This document shows, in pieces, positions 17,035 through 25,547 of a stretch of 64,000 nt of DNA; position 1 is the first letter of the stretch, and each line of letters starts with the position of its first letter. The stretch is from the NCBI GenBank assembly GCA_015522685.1, contig WALU01000035.1, positions 1-64,000 on the forward strand. The letters run 5' to 3'. The position numbers and the translations under genes are program-made. Under the pieces are notes generated by a model. It ran no database searches. It was not told the origin of the DNA and saw nothing but the letters and a program-made list of their open reading frames with translations. Origin of the DNA: Thermoproteota archaeon (GTDB lineage Archaea; Korarchaeota; Korarchaeia; Korarchaeales; Korarchaeaceae).

Positions 17035-17671
17035 TCTTTATCCTATAATTTGTTTTCAAATAGGATATATCATCTAGAAGCTTCCATATTTCATCCAAAA
17101 AGCTAGGAAGCATATAGAGAGGGATTATTGGTATACCGTGAAGGATCCTATCGCTGAAATCAAGCCATGTAACTATCGCTGGGATTATTAGACTCTCTCC
17201 TTCTTCTATTTCTATGCCTTTTATATCTTCTATTTTGAAGGCACCAGATAGTGATTTAGTTCTCTCTAATTGTTTTACAGCTGCCTTCTTAAGCTTATAT
17301 ATCTTAGAAGAAGATCCCTTAGACCACATCTTGCAATCCACTGATAAAATTAGTTCACCTAAAGCTCCGAGTATATCTATCTCATATCTCCTCTGATTAA
17401 AAGAGAATTTAACTCCCTTTATAGCATCTACTCCAGACATCTGGAAGCCCTTTAGGCAGAAATCCTCGAATCTCTTCCAGTCTAAGAGCGCTGCAGCTCT
17501 CTCAGGAGAAATGCCTATCTTAATCAATGCAATAGCTACTGCTACAGGATTATCAGCTGGATTTCCTCCCCCTTCCCTTCTTAGATATGAAAGAAGATCC
17601 TCAGGAATAGATTTCCAATTCTCACTAACCATCTCATGGAGACTTTTCTCAGCTATCCTCTTAAGGTCCAC
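17024..17671 (-). CDS. PD-(D/E)XK nuclease-like protein
   Basis: A 215-residue protein with the core of a restriction-endonuclease-like fold in the middle: RYEIDILGALGELIL followed by SVDCKMW, matching the E...D...(D/E)xK pattern with Asp at about 94 and Asp-Cys-Lys near 112. The N-terminal 70 residues are helical and could bind DNA. Archaeal proteins of this kind are usually annotated as hypothetical or as Mrr-like; substrate is not known. Translation begins at a GTG at 17671 close to the likely transcript start. It stands alone, with no methylase nearby, so a classical restriction system is unlikely. Confidence 0.55.
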   Translation of the reverse strand: MDLKRIAEKSLHEMVSENWKSIPEDLLSYLRREGGGNPADNPVAVAIALIKIGISPERAAALLDWKRFEDFCLKGFQMSGVDAIKGVKFSFNQRRYEIDILGALGELILSVDCKMWSKGSSSKIYKLKKAAVKQLERTKSLSGAFKIEDIKGIEIEEGESLIIPAIVTWLDFSDRILHGIPIIPLYMLPSFLDEIWKLLDDISYLKTNYRIKIKR

Positions 17672-17746
17672 CTTCTATACTATTCAAGAAAGAAAGAGTG
17701 ATATATACATTTGCCTTCTTCTATCAGTTAGAGAAGGTTGACTTAA

Positions 17747-19033
17747 TTGGGACTCACATTAGCTGAGAAAATCTTGAGTATGAGAATGGGAAAGAAAGTA
17801 AGAGCCGGAGACGTTGTCATTAGCCCTGTAGATTATGCAGCAGCCCAAGATGGAACGGGCCCTCTAACTATAAGAGTAATGGAGGAGCAGCTAGGCGTAA
17901 AATCTGTTTTTGAGCCAGGTAGAGTTATATTCTTCTTAGATCATGCTGCTCCGGCTCCCAGAAAGGAGCTAGCTAATGATCATAAGTTCATCAAGCAGTT
18001 TGGTAAGGAGGTAGGTTGCATAGTTTCAAGGGAGGGGGAAGGTATAATTCATCAAAGACTTGTGGAGGACTTCGTTTCCCCCGGAGATATAATAGTTGGG
18101 GCTGATTCTCATACATGTACCTCAGGTGCTTTAGCAGCATTCGCCACAGGCATGGGATCAACGGATATAGCAGTAGCTATGGCTTATGGCAAGACTTGGT
18201 TTAGGGTTCCAGAGACCATAAGGATCGAGGCTAGTGGAGAACTTCCATTTGGGGTATTTCCAAAGGATCTCATGCTTTACATAATCGGCAAGCTCACCGC
18301 TGAAGGCGCAACATATAAGGCTCTAGAATTTCAAGGAGAAACCATAAGAAATCTAACTCAGGAATCGAGATTTACTTTATCTAACATGGCAGTCGAAGCA
18401 GGAGCTAAGGTGGGCTTAATAGAGAGTGATGACGCGACTAGAAGATATCTGAAGGAAATGGGAAGAGAAGGTAAATATAAGGAGATAAAGGCTGATGAAG
18501 GAGCTAGTTATGAGAGCATTATGTATATAGATTCCGAAGATCTAGTTCCCTCTTTAGCTGCACCTCATTTTGTAGATAATTATAGGACAATAGATCAGCT
18601 GGAAGGTCTGAAAGTGGATCAAGTCTTTATCGGGACATGTACAAATGGAAGATTTGAGGATTTACTGGTTGCAGCTACAATCCTAAAGGGTAAGAAAGTC
18701 GATCCTAATGTGAAATTTATAGTAGGACCTGCATCGAGGAAAGTGCTAGAGAAAGCCGTTAAGGAGAGCCTGATCGATATATCTATCAAAGCAGGAGCTG
18801 TGATTATTCCTCCAGGATGCGGTCCATGCGCAGGCGTACATGCTGGAGTGCCATCGGATGGAGAAGTTGTAGTTTCCACACAAAATAGGAACTTCAGAGG
18901 AAGAATGGGTAATCCTAACTCTGAGATATATTTAGCAAGCCCTGCTACGGCAGCAGCCACAGCAATAAAGGGAGAAATTGCTGACCCTAGAGAATTCCTC
19001 CCAGAGGATTTTAAGGTCAAGATAGTAAGCTAA
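17747..19033 (+). CDS. leuC: 3-isopropylmalate/homoaconitate dehydratase large subunit
   Basis: Large subunit of an aconitase-superfamily hydro-lyase, 428 residues, starting at a TTG. It carries the [4Fe-4S] ligands in GTCTNG near residue 290 and GCGPCAG near 355-361, and the substrate and cluster motifs GADSHTCTSGALAAF and QNRNFRGRMGNP. The family interconverts isopropylmalate (leucine synthesis) or homocitrate/homoaconitate (lysine or coenzyme B pathways). Together with the small subunit sixteen bases downstream it forms the enzyme. The symbol leuC is the conventional one; the actual substrate depends on the small-subunit loop, which here points to a possibly different or broader choice. 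Confidence 0.85.
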   Translation: MGLTLAEKILSMRMGKKVRAGDVVISPVDYAAAQDGTGPLTIRVMEEQLGVKSVFEPGRVIFFLDHAAPAPRKELANDHKFIKQFGKEVGCIVSREGEGIIHQRLVEDFVSPGDIIVGADSHTCTSGALAAFATGMGSTDIAVAMAYGKTWFRVPETIRIEASGELPFGVFPKDLMLYIIGKLTAEGATYKALEFQGETIRNLTQESRFTLSNMAVEAGAKVGLIESDDATRRYLKEMGREGKYKEIKADEGASYESIMYIDSEDLVPSLAAPHFVDNYRTIDQLEGLKVDQVFIGTCTNGRFEDLLVAATILKGKKVDPNVKFIVGPASRKVLEKAVKESLIDISIKAGAVIIPPGCGPCAGVHAGVPSDGEVVVSTQNRNFRGRMGNPNSEIYLASPATAAATAIKGEIADPREFLPEDFKVKIVS

Positions 19034-19049
19034 TGAAGGAAGCGTTATT

Positions 19050-19547
19050 ATGAAGATAAAAGGTAGAGCTTGGAAGTTTGGAGACGGGGTGAGCACAGAT
19101 GATATCGCCCCCGGTAGATACTTCTACCTGAGAAGTCAACCAAAAGAGCTAGCCAAGCATGCATTTGAGGACTTGAGGCCAGACTTCGCCAAGAACGCGA
19201 AACCAGGAGATATAGTTGTAGGAGGAAGGAATTTTGGACAAGGATCTAGCAGAGAACATGCTCCTCTGATAATAAAGCTTAATGGAGTTGGAGCCATAAT
19301 AGCTAAGAGCGTGGCTAGGATCTTCTTCAGGAATGCGATAAATTTAGGGCTACCTATGATAATAGTTGACACAGATAGGATCAATGATTGCGATGAGATA
19401 GAGATCGATTTGAAGGAAGGTATAGTAGAGGATTTAACTAAAAAATTCAAGCTCGAAGCTAAGCCGTTGCCAGAGGCTATGCTGAAGATTCTTAGAGATG
19501 GGGGATTAGTACCCCATGTAAAGAAACACGGTAGCTTTACTTTGTAG
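19050..19547 (+). CDS. leuD: 3-isopropylmalate/homoaconitate dehydratase small subunit
   Basis: Swivel-domain small subunit, 165 residues. Family marks: GDGVSTDDIAPGRYFYLR, GGRNFGQGSSREHAP and ARIFFRNAINLGLPM. The substrate loop reads YLRS. In characterised archaeal enzymes, as I recall, a loop of YLRT type goes with homoaconitase and YLVY type with isopropylmalate isomerase, so the Arg here favours a substrate with an extra carboxylate, or a bifunctional enzyme. ATG is preceded by GGAAG. The yjbQ remnant starts directly behind its stop codon. Confidence 0.85.
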   Translation: MKIKGRAWKFGDGVSTDDIAPGRYFYLRSQPKELAKHAFEDLRPDFAKNAKPGDIVVGGRNFGQGSSREHAPLIIKLNGVGAIIAKSVARIFFRNAINLGLPMIIVDTDRINDCDEIEIDLKEGIVEDLTKKFKLEAKPLPEAMLKILRDGGLVPHVKKHGSFTL

Positions 19548-19950
19548 GTGAGAGTTTACTCTTCCTCATTTTCTTTTAGCACTAAAGGTGAGATAGTTTT
19601 GTAGATTATAACAGAGAGAGCTAATGAGATAGTTAGGGAAGTTGGAATAAAGGGAGGCTTAGCTCTGCTATCTGCTCCTCATGCAACCGGAGCTATTATA
19701 CTGAATGAAAATGATCCATCTTTGTTGGAGAATCTGAAGACCTTACTAGAGAAAATTATATCCCAGGAAATGGTTATAAGCATCCATTCAATGCACATTC
19801 TCACCTAAGATCTATCCTCATGGAATCAAGTAATGTTACCCTAGTAAATAATGGAAGACTAAGTCTGGGCGTATGGTGAAGCATAATATGGTGGAAGTTG
19901 ACACTCGCCCTAGGGAAAGAACAGTGCTCATCACCATTGTTGGGGAGTAG
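19548..19950 (+). pseudogene. Decayed YjbQ/UPF0047 family gene
   Basis: The whole YjbQ-type protein can be read once frames are joined. From the GTG at 19548 come VRVYSSSFSFSTKGEIV, a stop TAG at 19602-19604, then IITERANEIVREVGIKGG, SAPHATGAIILNENDP, a frameshift near 19770, GYKHPFNAHSHLRSIL, GRLSLGVW, a TGA at 19877-19879 where the family has Gln, a second shift near 19886, and finally VEVDTRPRERTVLITIVGE ending at 19950. Two stops and two shifts make it non-functional. Conserved His points (PHATG, AHSH) survive, so decay is recent. Intact relatives are thought to act in thiamine-phosphate or related metabolism. It abuts leuD and meets the decayed MFS gene end to end. Confidence 0.85.
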
Positions 19951-21218
19951 ATGGTTCCTCAACATAGAGAGCAAATAGTCGCAGGCTGAAAAGCCCTATG
20001 ATTGCGCTCACCAGAAATGAAATTGCAGCCCCTGGGAGTGTAATTCCAATTAATAGGATCTTCTTAGGGGCATACTGTTGATATAGCTGACCACCAACTA
20101 TTGGGCCCAGTACTGCGCCGATATTAAAGATAGCTTGTACCGTCCCAAATACCTTTCCTCTAATTTCTCTAGGAGAGATATCGGCCTGTAGTGCTCTGAA
20201 AGATGGGATATACATTAAAAGCTATAGATCTAAGTGTAGAGAGAAATGTAAGACCCCAGGTCTCTTGCTACTGGGATAACTGCTGTCATCAATCTTGCAA
20301 AAGCGCCTGAATTTATCACGATACCTTTTCTACTGATCTTATCGCTCAATCTTCCACCAGGATAAGCAGCAGCCAAGCCTATTATCCCTGATATTGTAGT
20401 AACTATTGCTATAGCAGATGGATCTGATGATATAAATTGCATTATATAGAGACTCGTATCGGAGCTATAAATCCCATAGCAAATCCATTGGCTAGTCCCA
20501 TGATATATAACGTGTTTATACTTCTCCTAATTGACTTTGATAACTCTATCTTAACTAGAGATTCTTTCTTCCTCTTCAGTGCTTTATCGCGATTCTCTCT
20601 CAGTAGAAAGGAGGATATTATTGATATGGCAAACATGACAGCAAGGCCAAGGAAGGGGAACTTAAGGGCCCATTATAGGTCCTTTATGCCGAGTGTGTAT
20701 ATTCCAAACTTGTACAAAGCAACCCCAATGGCCGGACCTCCTATCATAGCTAAGTTAGATGATGTCATGTAGATAGCCATGGATTGCCCTCTCATCTTAC
20801 TTGGCACGCTATCCATGAGCAGAGCTTCAGCTACTGGCCATATCATAGCAGATGCGACAACCTGTAATCCTCTTATCAAGTATAGATGGTATGCGCTGGA
20901 GGATAAGAGATAAGCATGGGCCAGAACCGAGTATATAACCAAACCGAGTATTATCAGTTTCTTTCGACCCAATCTATCACTTAGCGATCCAAAATATCTA
21001 GCAAGCATGGCTCGAGTTAGCATAAAAGCAGACATCATGAGTCCATACTCTAAAGCATATTGAGAGGCCTGTTTTATGACTCCAAGCTCTTCTGGAAGCT
21101 CGCTAATTCCACCTTCAAGATAGACCACGTAGTATGGAAGTATTGGCGATATAGCTCCAAAACCAAGTGATATGACGAATCCAATTATTGGGAGTACTAT
21201 GACGTTCTTCTTTTCCAT
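19931..21218 (-). pseudogene. Decayed major facilitator superfamily transporter
   Basis: Four consecutive minus-strand fragments together make one twelve-helix MFS transporter of about 420 residues. The N-terminal half (21218 to 20673) has the MFS loop GSLSDRLGRKK after helix 2 and ends at a shift; further pieces cover 20636-20442 (SLVKIELSKSIRRS and NGFAMGFIAPI), 20442-20230 (GGRLSDKISRKG, the second-half loop motif) and 20215-19931 (GPIVGGQLYQ). At least three frame breaks separate them. An AGAGG ribosome site before ATG 21218 remains. Substrate unknown. The tail overlaps the tail of the decayed yjbQ gene. Confidence 0.85.
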
Positions 21219-21331
21219 TAAGATACCTCTTAACACCCCGAAGGGGCTTTCTCATCTATGCAGGAAATTTCGTATACTATTATTTTTAACTATATGAGCG
21301 TCGCTAACTATAACCTTCTGAGGTGAATGAT

Positions 21332-21455
21332 ATGGGGGATTTAGTTTGGCTTTAAGCCTTTTGATCTAGTTTTGCTACCTTCTGAAAAGAATAATGTGAT
21401 CCTAAAGCTTCCGTTGGAGGGGTTGGAGGTTCTCTTTGAGGGTGATTCTTCATGA
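21332..21455 (+). other. Frameshifted 40-codon leader frame ahead of trpB (MGDLVWL...)
   Basis: ATG at 21332, with AGGTGA nine bases ahead, opens MGDLVWL and stops at TAA 21353-21355 (CTT-TAA-G). If one base is skipped at that stop, reading continues through KPFDLVLLPSEKNN and [17 protein letters not shown] to TGA at 21453-21455, which overlaps the trpB ATG as ATGA. The +1 part has no ATG; TTG 21372 or GTG 21396 are the only possible internal starts. The sixth codon is Trp. The first 16 bases are identical to those at 14602-14617. It may be a regulatory leader or a broken small gene. Confidence 0.45.
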
Positions 21456-22738
21456 TAAGGATAGATTTATCTCGAGAGGAGATTCCGAGTTATTGGTATA
21501 ACATCGTATCAGATTTGCCTGATCTTCCACCACCAATTCATCCAGCTACTAAGAAGCCTTTAGGACCGAGAGATTTTTATCCCATATTCACAAAGGAATG
21601 CGTTGACCAAGAGTTTTCCAAGGAGAGATACATAAAAATACCTGATGAGCTTAGAGAACTCTACATTAGGATAGGAAGGCCTACTCCTCTATATAGGGCT
21701 AAGAGACTTGAGAAATATCTTAAAACACCAGCTAAAATTTATTATAAGAGGGAAGATGTAACACCGACTGGTAGCCATAAGCTAAATACCGCGATTGTTC
21801 AAGCTTTCTGCGCTGCTAGGGAAGGCTTGGAGTATTTGACAACGGAGACCGGTGCCGGTCAATGGGGAAGTGCTTTATCCTATGCTACTGCTATGATGGG
21901 GATAAAAGCCATTGTGTTCATGGTGAGGATATCTTATCTACAAAAACCTTATAGAAAGCTAGTGATGAAGCTTTATGGAGCAGATATATTTCCTTCTCCC
22001 AGCGATAAGACCGAAATTGGGAAGAAGTACCTAGAAAAAGATCCAAATCATCCTGGTTCACTTGGAATAGCTATAAGCGAAGCTATAGATATGGCTAAAA
22101 ATAGTGATAAAGCTAGATACTCATTAGGGAGCGTACTCAATCATGTACTGCTCCATCAGACAATAATAGGCCAGGAGGTGAAGAAGCAATTTGAACTAAT
22201 CGGTGAGAAGCCTGATATCCTCATAGGTTGCTTTGGCGGGGGAAGCAATTTCTCCGGTTTCACATTTCCATTCATCGAGGAAATCTTGAAGGGAAAGGAG
22301 AAGTATGATGTTATTGCAGTTGAGCCTACGGCAGCTCCATCAATGACCAATGGGGAGTATAGGTATGACTTTGGTGATAGTGCTGGTATAACTCCTTTAA
22401 TAAAGATGTTCACTTTAGGACATGATTTCATTCCGCCACCAATCCATGCAGGTGGGCTTAGATATCATGGAGCTGCTCCTACAGTCAGCCTACTGAAATC
22501 TAAGGGGATAGTTAGATCAGTCACCTATGCCCAAGAGGAGACTTTTGAGGCTGGTAGAATTTTCGCAATGACCGAAGGTATAATACCAGCTCCTGAGACA
22601 ACTTATGCCGTTAAGGCAGCTATGGATGAAGCATTAAAGGCAAGAGAGAATAGAGAAGAAAAAGTAATAGCATTCAACTTTTCTGGTCATGGTTTACTTG
22701 ATCTTAAGGGATATGAGGATGTATTGAAGATCTCCTGA
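21452..22738 (+). CDS. trpB: Tryptophan synthase beta chain, TrpB2 type
   Basis: PLP-dependent enzyme joining indole and serine to tryptophan, 428 residues. The N-terminal extension ([16 protein letters not shown] and PPPIHPAT) and the [17 protein letters not shown] segment with the PLP lysine are those of TrpB2, the archaeal variant that acts without a tight TrpA partner. Phosphate-binding GCFGGGSNF and ETGAGQWG are intact. No trpA or other trp gene is in the window. GAGGGTGA stands eight bases before the ATG, and the ATG overlaps the stop of the frameshifted leader, so translational coupling to that leader is possible. Confidence 0.92.
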   Translation: MIRIDLSREEIPSYWYNIVSDLPDLPPPIHPATKKPLGPRDFYPIFTKECVDQEFSKERYIKIPDELRELYIRIGRPTPLYRAKRLEKYLKTPAKIYYKREDVTPTGSHKLNTAIVQAFCAAREGLEYLTTETGAGQWGSALSYATAMMGIKAIVFMVRISYLQKPYRKLVMKLYGADIFPSPSDKTEIGKKYLEKDPNHPGSLGIAISEAIDMAKNSDKARYSLGSVLNHVLLHQTIIGQEVKKQFELIGEKPDILIGCFGGGSNFSGFTFPFIEEILKGKEKYDVIAVEPTAAPSMTNGEYRYDFGDSAGITPLIKMFTLGHDFIPPPIHAGGLRYHGAAPTVSLLKSKGIVRSVTYAQEETFEAGRIFAMTEGIIPAPETTYAVKAAMDEALKARENREEKVIAFNFSGHGLLDLKGYEDVLKIS

Positions 22739-22765
22739 CTTCTCTTTTCTAATACCATCACTTAT

Positions 22766-23707
22766 TCATTTCTTTTTTGGGATGATTCTGGTACCGGTTT
22801 TCCCTTCTAAAGCTTCTATCACTCTATTTATGCTAGTTATTATCGCAATATTGCCCGTCCTTTCTACAAATCTCATAGCTGCTTTTACTTTGGGTCCCAT
22901 GTTCCCAGGAGGAAAATGACCTTCATTATAGTACGTCTTAGCTTCCTCTAAGGCCATTACATCTATGTATTCCTGATTTGGTTTCTTAAAGTTTATAGCG
23001 ACCTTCTCTATATCTGTAAGTATTATGTAGATGTCCGATCCCAGAGATGTCGCCAACCTCTCTCCAGCTAGGTCCTTGTCTATCACAGCATCCATTCCCT
23101 CAAGTTCATCTCTATCAATTACAGGTATTCCTCCACCACCAGATGCTATAACTAATATACCTGCATTTACCATCTTCCTTATCGCTTCTATCTCTACTTG
23201 AGCTATGGGGTCAGGGGATGGAACTACTCTTCTCCATCCCTTTCCTAAATCGTACTTCATTATCCATCCCAGCTTTTCCTTCTCCTTAGCGATATCTTCT
23301 GGATACCACGGACCTATGAACTTGGTCAGGTTTTGAAAGGCTTTATCATTCCGATCAACGAGCACTTGCGTAATAACTGTAGCTACAGGCTTATTTATAC
23401 CAGCCGCCCTCAACTCGTTGATCAGTGATTGCTGGATCATGTAGCCTATCAATCCCTGACTCATTGCACCGCAGGTATGCAGGGGCATAGGAGGAACTTG
23501 AGATGCACCTGCTTCTTGTTGCAATAATATCGCTCCTACTTGAGGACCATTTCCATGAGTTACCACTAAATTGTATCCTCTCCTTATTAGCTCAACCATC
23601 TGCTTGCTAGTTTTCCTAGCATTAGCTAGCTGCTCCTCAAGAGTTCCTTTTTGACCATATTGTAAGAGGGCATTGCCTCCAAGGGCTACTGTGATAAGCT
23701 TCTTCAT
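22766..23707 (-). CDS. arcC: Carbamate kinase
   Basis: Amino-acid-kinase-fold enzyme, about 313 residues, interconverting carbamate plus ATP with carbamoyl phosphate. Marks are VALGGNALLQ at the N-terminus, THGNGPQVG, ASGGGGIPV near residue 190, and FPPGNMGPKVKAA. In archaea it may either make ATP from carbamoyl phosphate or supply it for synthesis. No ornithine transcarbamylase or arginine deiminase is adjacent. I use the ATG at 23707; a GTG at 23716 adds three residues. Agmatinase, another gene of nitrogen and arginine metabolism, is 30 kb away. Confidence 0.92.
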   Translation of the reverse strand: MKKLITVALGGNALLQYGQKGTLEEQLANARKTSKQMVELIRRGYNLVVTHGNGPQVGAILLQQEAGASQVPPMPLHTCGAMSQGLIGYMIQQSLINELRAAGINKPVATVITQVLVDRNDKAFQNLTKFIGPWYPEDIAKEKEKLGWIMKYDLGKGWRRVVPSPDPIAQVEIEAIRKMVNAGILVIASGGGGIPVIDRDELEGMDAVIDKDLAGERLATSLGSDIYIILTDIEKVAINFKKPNQEYIDVMALEEAKTYYNEGHFPPGNMGPKVKAAMRFVERTGNIAIITSINRVIEALEGKTGTRIIPKKK

Positions 23708-23745
23708 ATAAATCACGCCTTTCTAGAAAAAGGAAGAAGATTATC

Positions 23746-23982
23746 TTATGGAGGCCGTGAGACTGATAGCCCAGTCCAGAGCCTGCTCTCTGCCTGATTG
23801 GATATTATGGGTTGCTTACCCTTTATAACAGGATTCTTCACGTACTTTGCATCTTCACAATCTTCTTCTTGGCCAAAGGTCCTTATCATGAGCATATCAT
23901 AATAACTTAACATTATAGTAGTTATGAAATCTTTTTCTCTTAGATTAAATGATACCACCAAAATCACCTTTGAAATATGCAT
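23746..23982 (-). CDS. Uncertain small frame
   Basis: A 78-codon frame upstream of arcC on the same strand. No family is recognised and there is no clear ribosome site. The C-terminal half (KGKQPIISNQAESRLWTG) is polar and reads like protein, while the N-terminal half is hydrophobic and AT-rich. It could be a small gene or a remnant of a longer one. The remaining bases to 24110 hold nothing I can name. Confidence 0.25.
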   Translation of the reverse strand: MHISKVILVVSFNLREKDFITTIMLSYYDMLMIRTFGQEEDCEDAKYVKNPVIKGKQPIISNQAESRLWTGLSVSRPP

Positions 23983-24110
23983 GATGAAGTTAGTTTAGCT
24001 AAAGAACTTTTCTGAATTTTAGGCCAACTGAATACTTGAAGTCAGCAAGAAAAGTAAATTTATGAGGATGTAGAATATACTCTAATATCTTAACCTATTT
24101 GGCATACAAG

Positions 24111-25547
24111 CTATGCAGGTATGCTATACCTCTCTATTATTTCTTCTAAGCCGAGAACTTCTACATCCATTCCCCTTAGTGTTTTCAAATATTTAGCTGC
24201 TTTTGTTGAATTCGTCGTTACCTTTCTTATACCCATATCCTCCAACGGAGAAACTACCATGCAAGTATCTGCCCACACTTTAGCACCAAAACTCTTAATT
24301 AGATGAATTAAGCCAGATCTCTCTATCTGAGAGAGTATGGCCCTAGAGGTGTAAAGCCAAAATCTTATTGTTGCAATACGGCCATTTATTAACGAGACTA
24401 TCCGCTTAAATTCATCGAGAGAAAGATGAGGACAACCGATCACTACAAGATCTGATCCACCACTAAAGGTACTCAGTTCATCCAGTGTTGCCTTTAAATC
24501 CTTTAAATTAACCCTTATAGATTTACTCGGTCTCTTAAATAAGTTGGGGGTTATCTTAGGTATATGAAATATTTCTATTGAGCCCGATGCTGCACCAGCA
24601 GCGGCTAATGCCTTCAGTTCCGGAATGTATAGTTTCTTCAAACCTTTGAATAATGGGACGGAGTTGGGATATTCCTTCCCTATGAAATAGCCTAAAGCAT
24701 AGTAATCAACTAACCTATTTAAATCTCCTTCCACTTCAACTGCTATAGTTGGCTTCCTGTTCCTATCCAAATGTCTGCCATATAATGGAGTATAGCCTGT
24801 AGCTGCAGCTATTATTGTTTTTGCCCCGCCTTCCCTATTGCTTCTAGCTCCAATTATACTATTTATAAAGGAGACAGCGCTAGATTCCCCCCAAGATATA
24901 TGCTCTCCATAATGAGGGAGGTTTCCCGCAAGATAAGGAGTGCATGTAAATGATGGTATTGCCCCCATTTTGATTAGGGATTCCACTATATTCATTTGCT
25001 CCCTAGCAAAGTTCTCTGGGATGCCCATCTCTTTCCATCTATATAAATCCATTCCTAGCGGATTTGTTGTCGCAGCTACTTTGAACTTAATCTCATTTTC
25101 CATATTTTTCAGCCATTCTTTTCCCGTATCTCCTATTGTGGCATAGGAAACACCTGATATGTGCACTGAATGTATCCTGACGAACCCTTCAGCCTCAGAG
25201 ATTGATGCTTCCTTCTCTAAGTATCTCCTAAATTCCTCTCTAATGTCTCTATTTTCTAACTTAATTTCCTTAGCTCCCTTGAGTTCTACAGATATTCCAG
25301 CTAGCTCAGCGCTTATGGTAATGCTATCAGGCTCTTCAAGTACTATCTTAATAGGGGCTGTCTTATACTTCTTAAGAGCAAAAAAAGTATATGCGCCTAC
25401 TGTCGATCCTATAGAATGAGGAACATAGACTATCCTGCCTGCTAGACTCTCTCCCCTCTGAGGATGATCTTGTTGTATGATTTTGCCTGTTTTAATATCT
25501 ATCCCATCAAGCCAAGAGATGGGTGCTGTCAGCCTGAGCTCATTCAA
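24111..25547 (-). CDS. Aconitase X, small and large domains fused (proposed phosphomevalonate dehydratase)
   Basis: A 478-residue protein joining two parts. Residues 1-95 are the swivel domain known alone as DUF126 (GIDIKTGKIIQQDHPQRGES, then YVPHSIGSTVG), and residues about 105-478 are the DUF521/AcnX catalytic domain (HISGVSYATIGD, TCTPYLAGN, SWGESSAVSFINSIIGARSNREGG, GCPHLS, ADTCMVVSP). The three Cys in TCTPYL, GCPHL and DTCMV fit an iron-sulfur centre. Archaeal AcnX in Aeropyrum makes trans-anhydromevalonate 5-phosphate from mevalonate 5-phosphate; bacterial relatives dehydrate hydroxyproline. Archaea usually keep the two parts on separate genes. It starts at a TTG that overlaps the stop of the M42 gene. 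Confidence 0.85.
   Translation of the reverse strand: MNELRLTAPISWLDGIDIKTGKIIQQDHPQRGESLAGRIVYVPHSIGSTVGAYTFFALKKYKTAPIKIVLEEPDSITISAELAGISVELKGAKEIKLENRDIREEFRRYLEKEASISEAEGFVRIHSVHISGVSYATIGDTGKEWLKNMENEIKFKVAATTNPLGMDLYRWKEMGIPENFAREQMNIVESLIKMGAIPSFTCTPYLAGNLPHYGEHISWGESSAVSFINSIIGARSNREGGAKTIIAAATGYTPLYGRHLDRNRKPTIAVEVEGDLNRLVDYYALGYFIGKEYPNSVPLFKGLKKLYIPELKALAAAGAASGSIEIFHIPKITPNLFKRPSKSIRVNLKDLKATLDELSTFSGGSDLVVIGCPHLSLDEFKRIVSLINGRIATIRFWLYTSRAILSQIERSGLIHLIKSFGAKVWADTCMVVSPLEDMGIRKVTTNSTKAAKYLKTLRGMDVEVLGLEEIIERYSIPA

Noticed and set aside
21235..21246. CCCCGAAGGGG as an intrinsic terminator
   Set aside because: The hairpin is only four pairs and lies at the 5' end of the decayed MFS gene; archaeal termination does not rely on such hairpins.
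24111..25547. Classical aconitase or LeuC for the AcnX gene
   Set aside because: The GADSHT and GCGPC motifs of aconitase/LeuC are missing; the DUF126-DUF521 pattern fits throughout.
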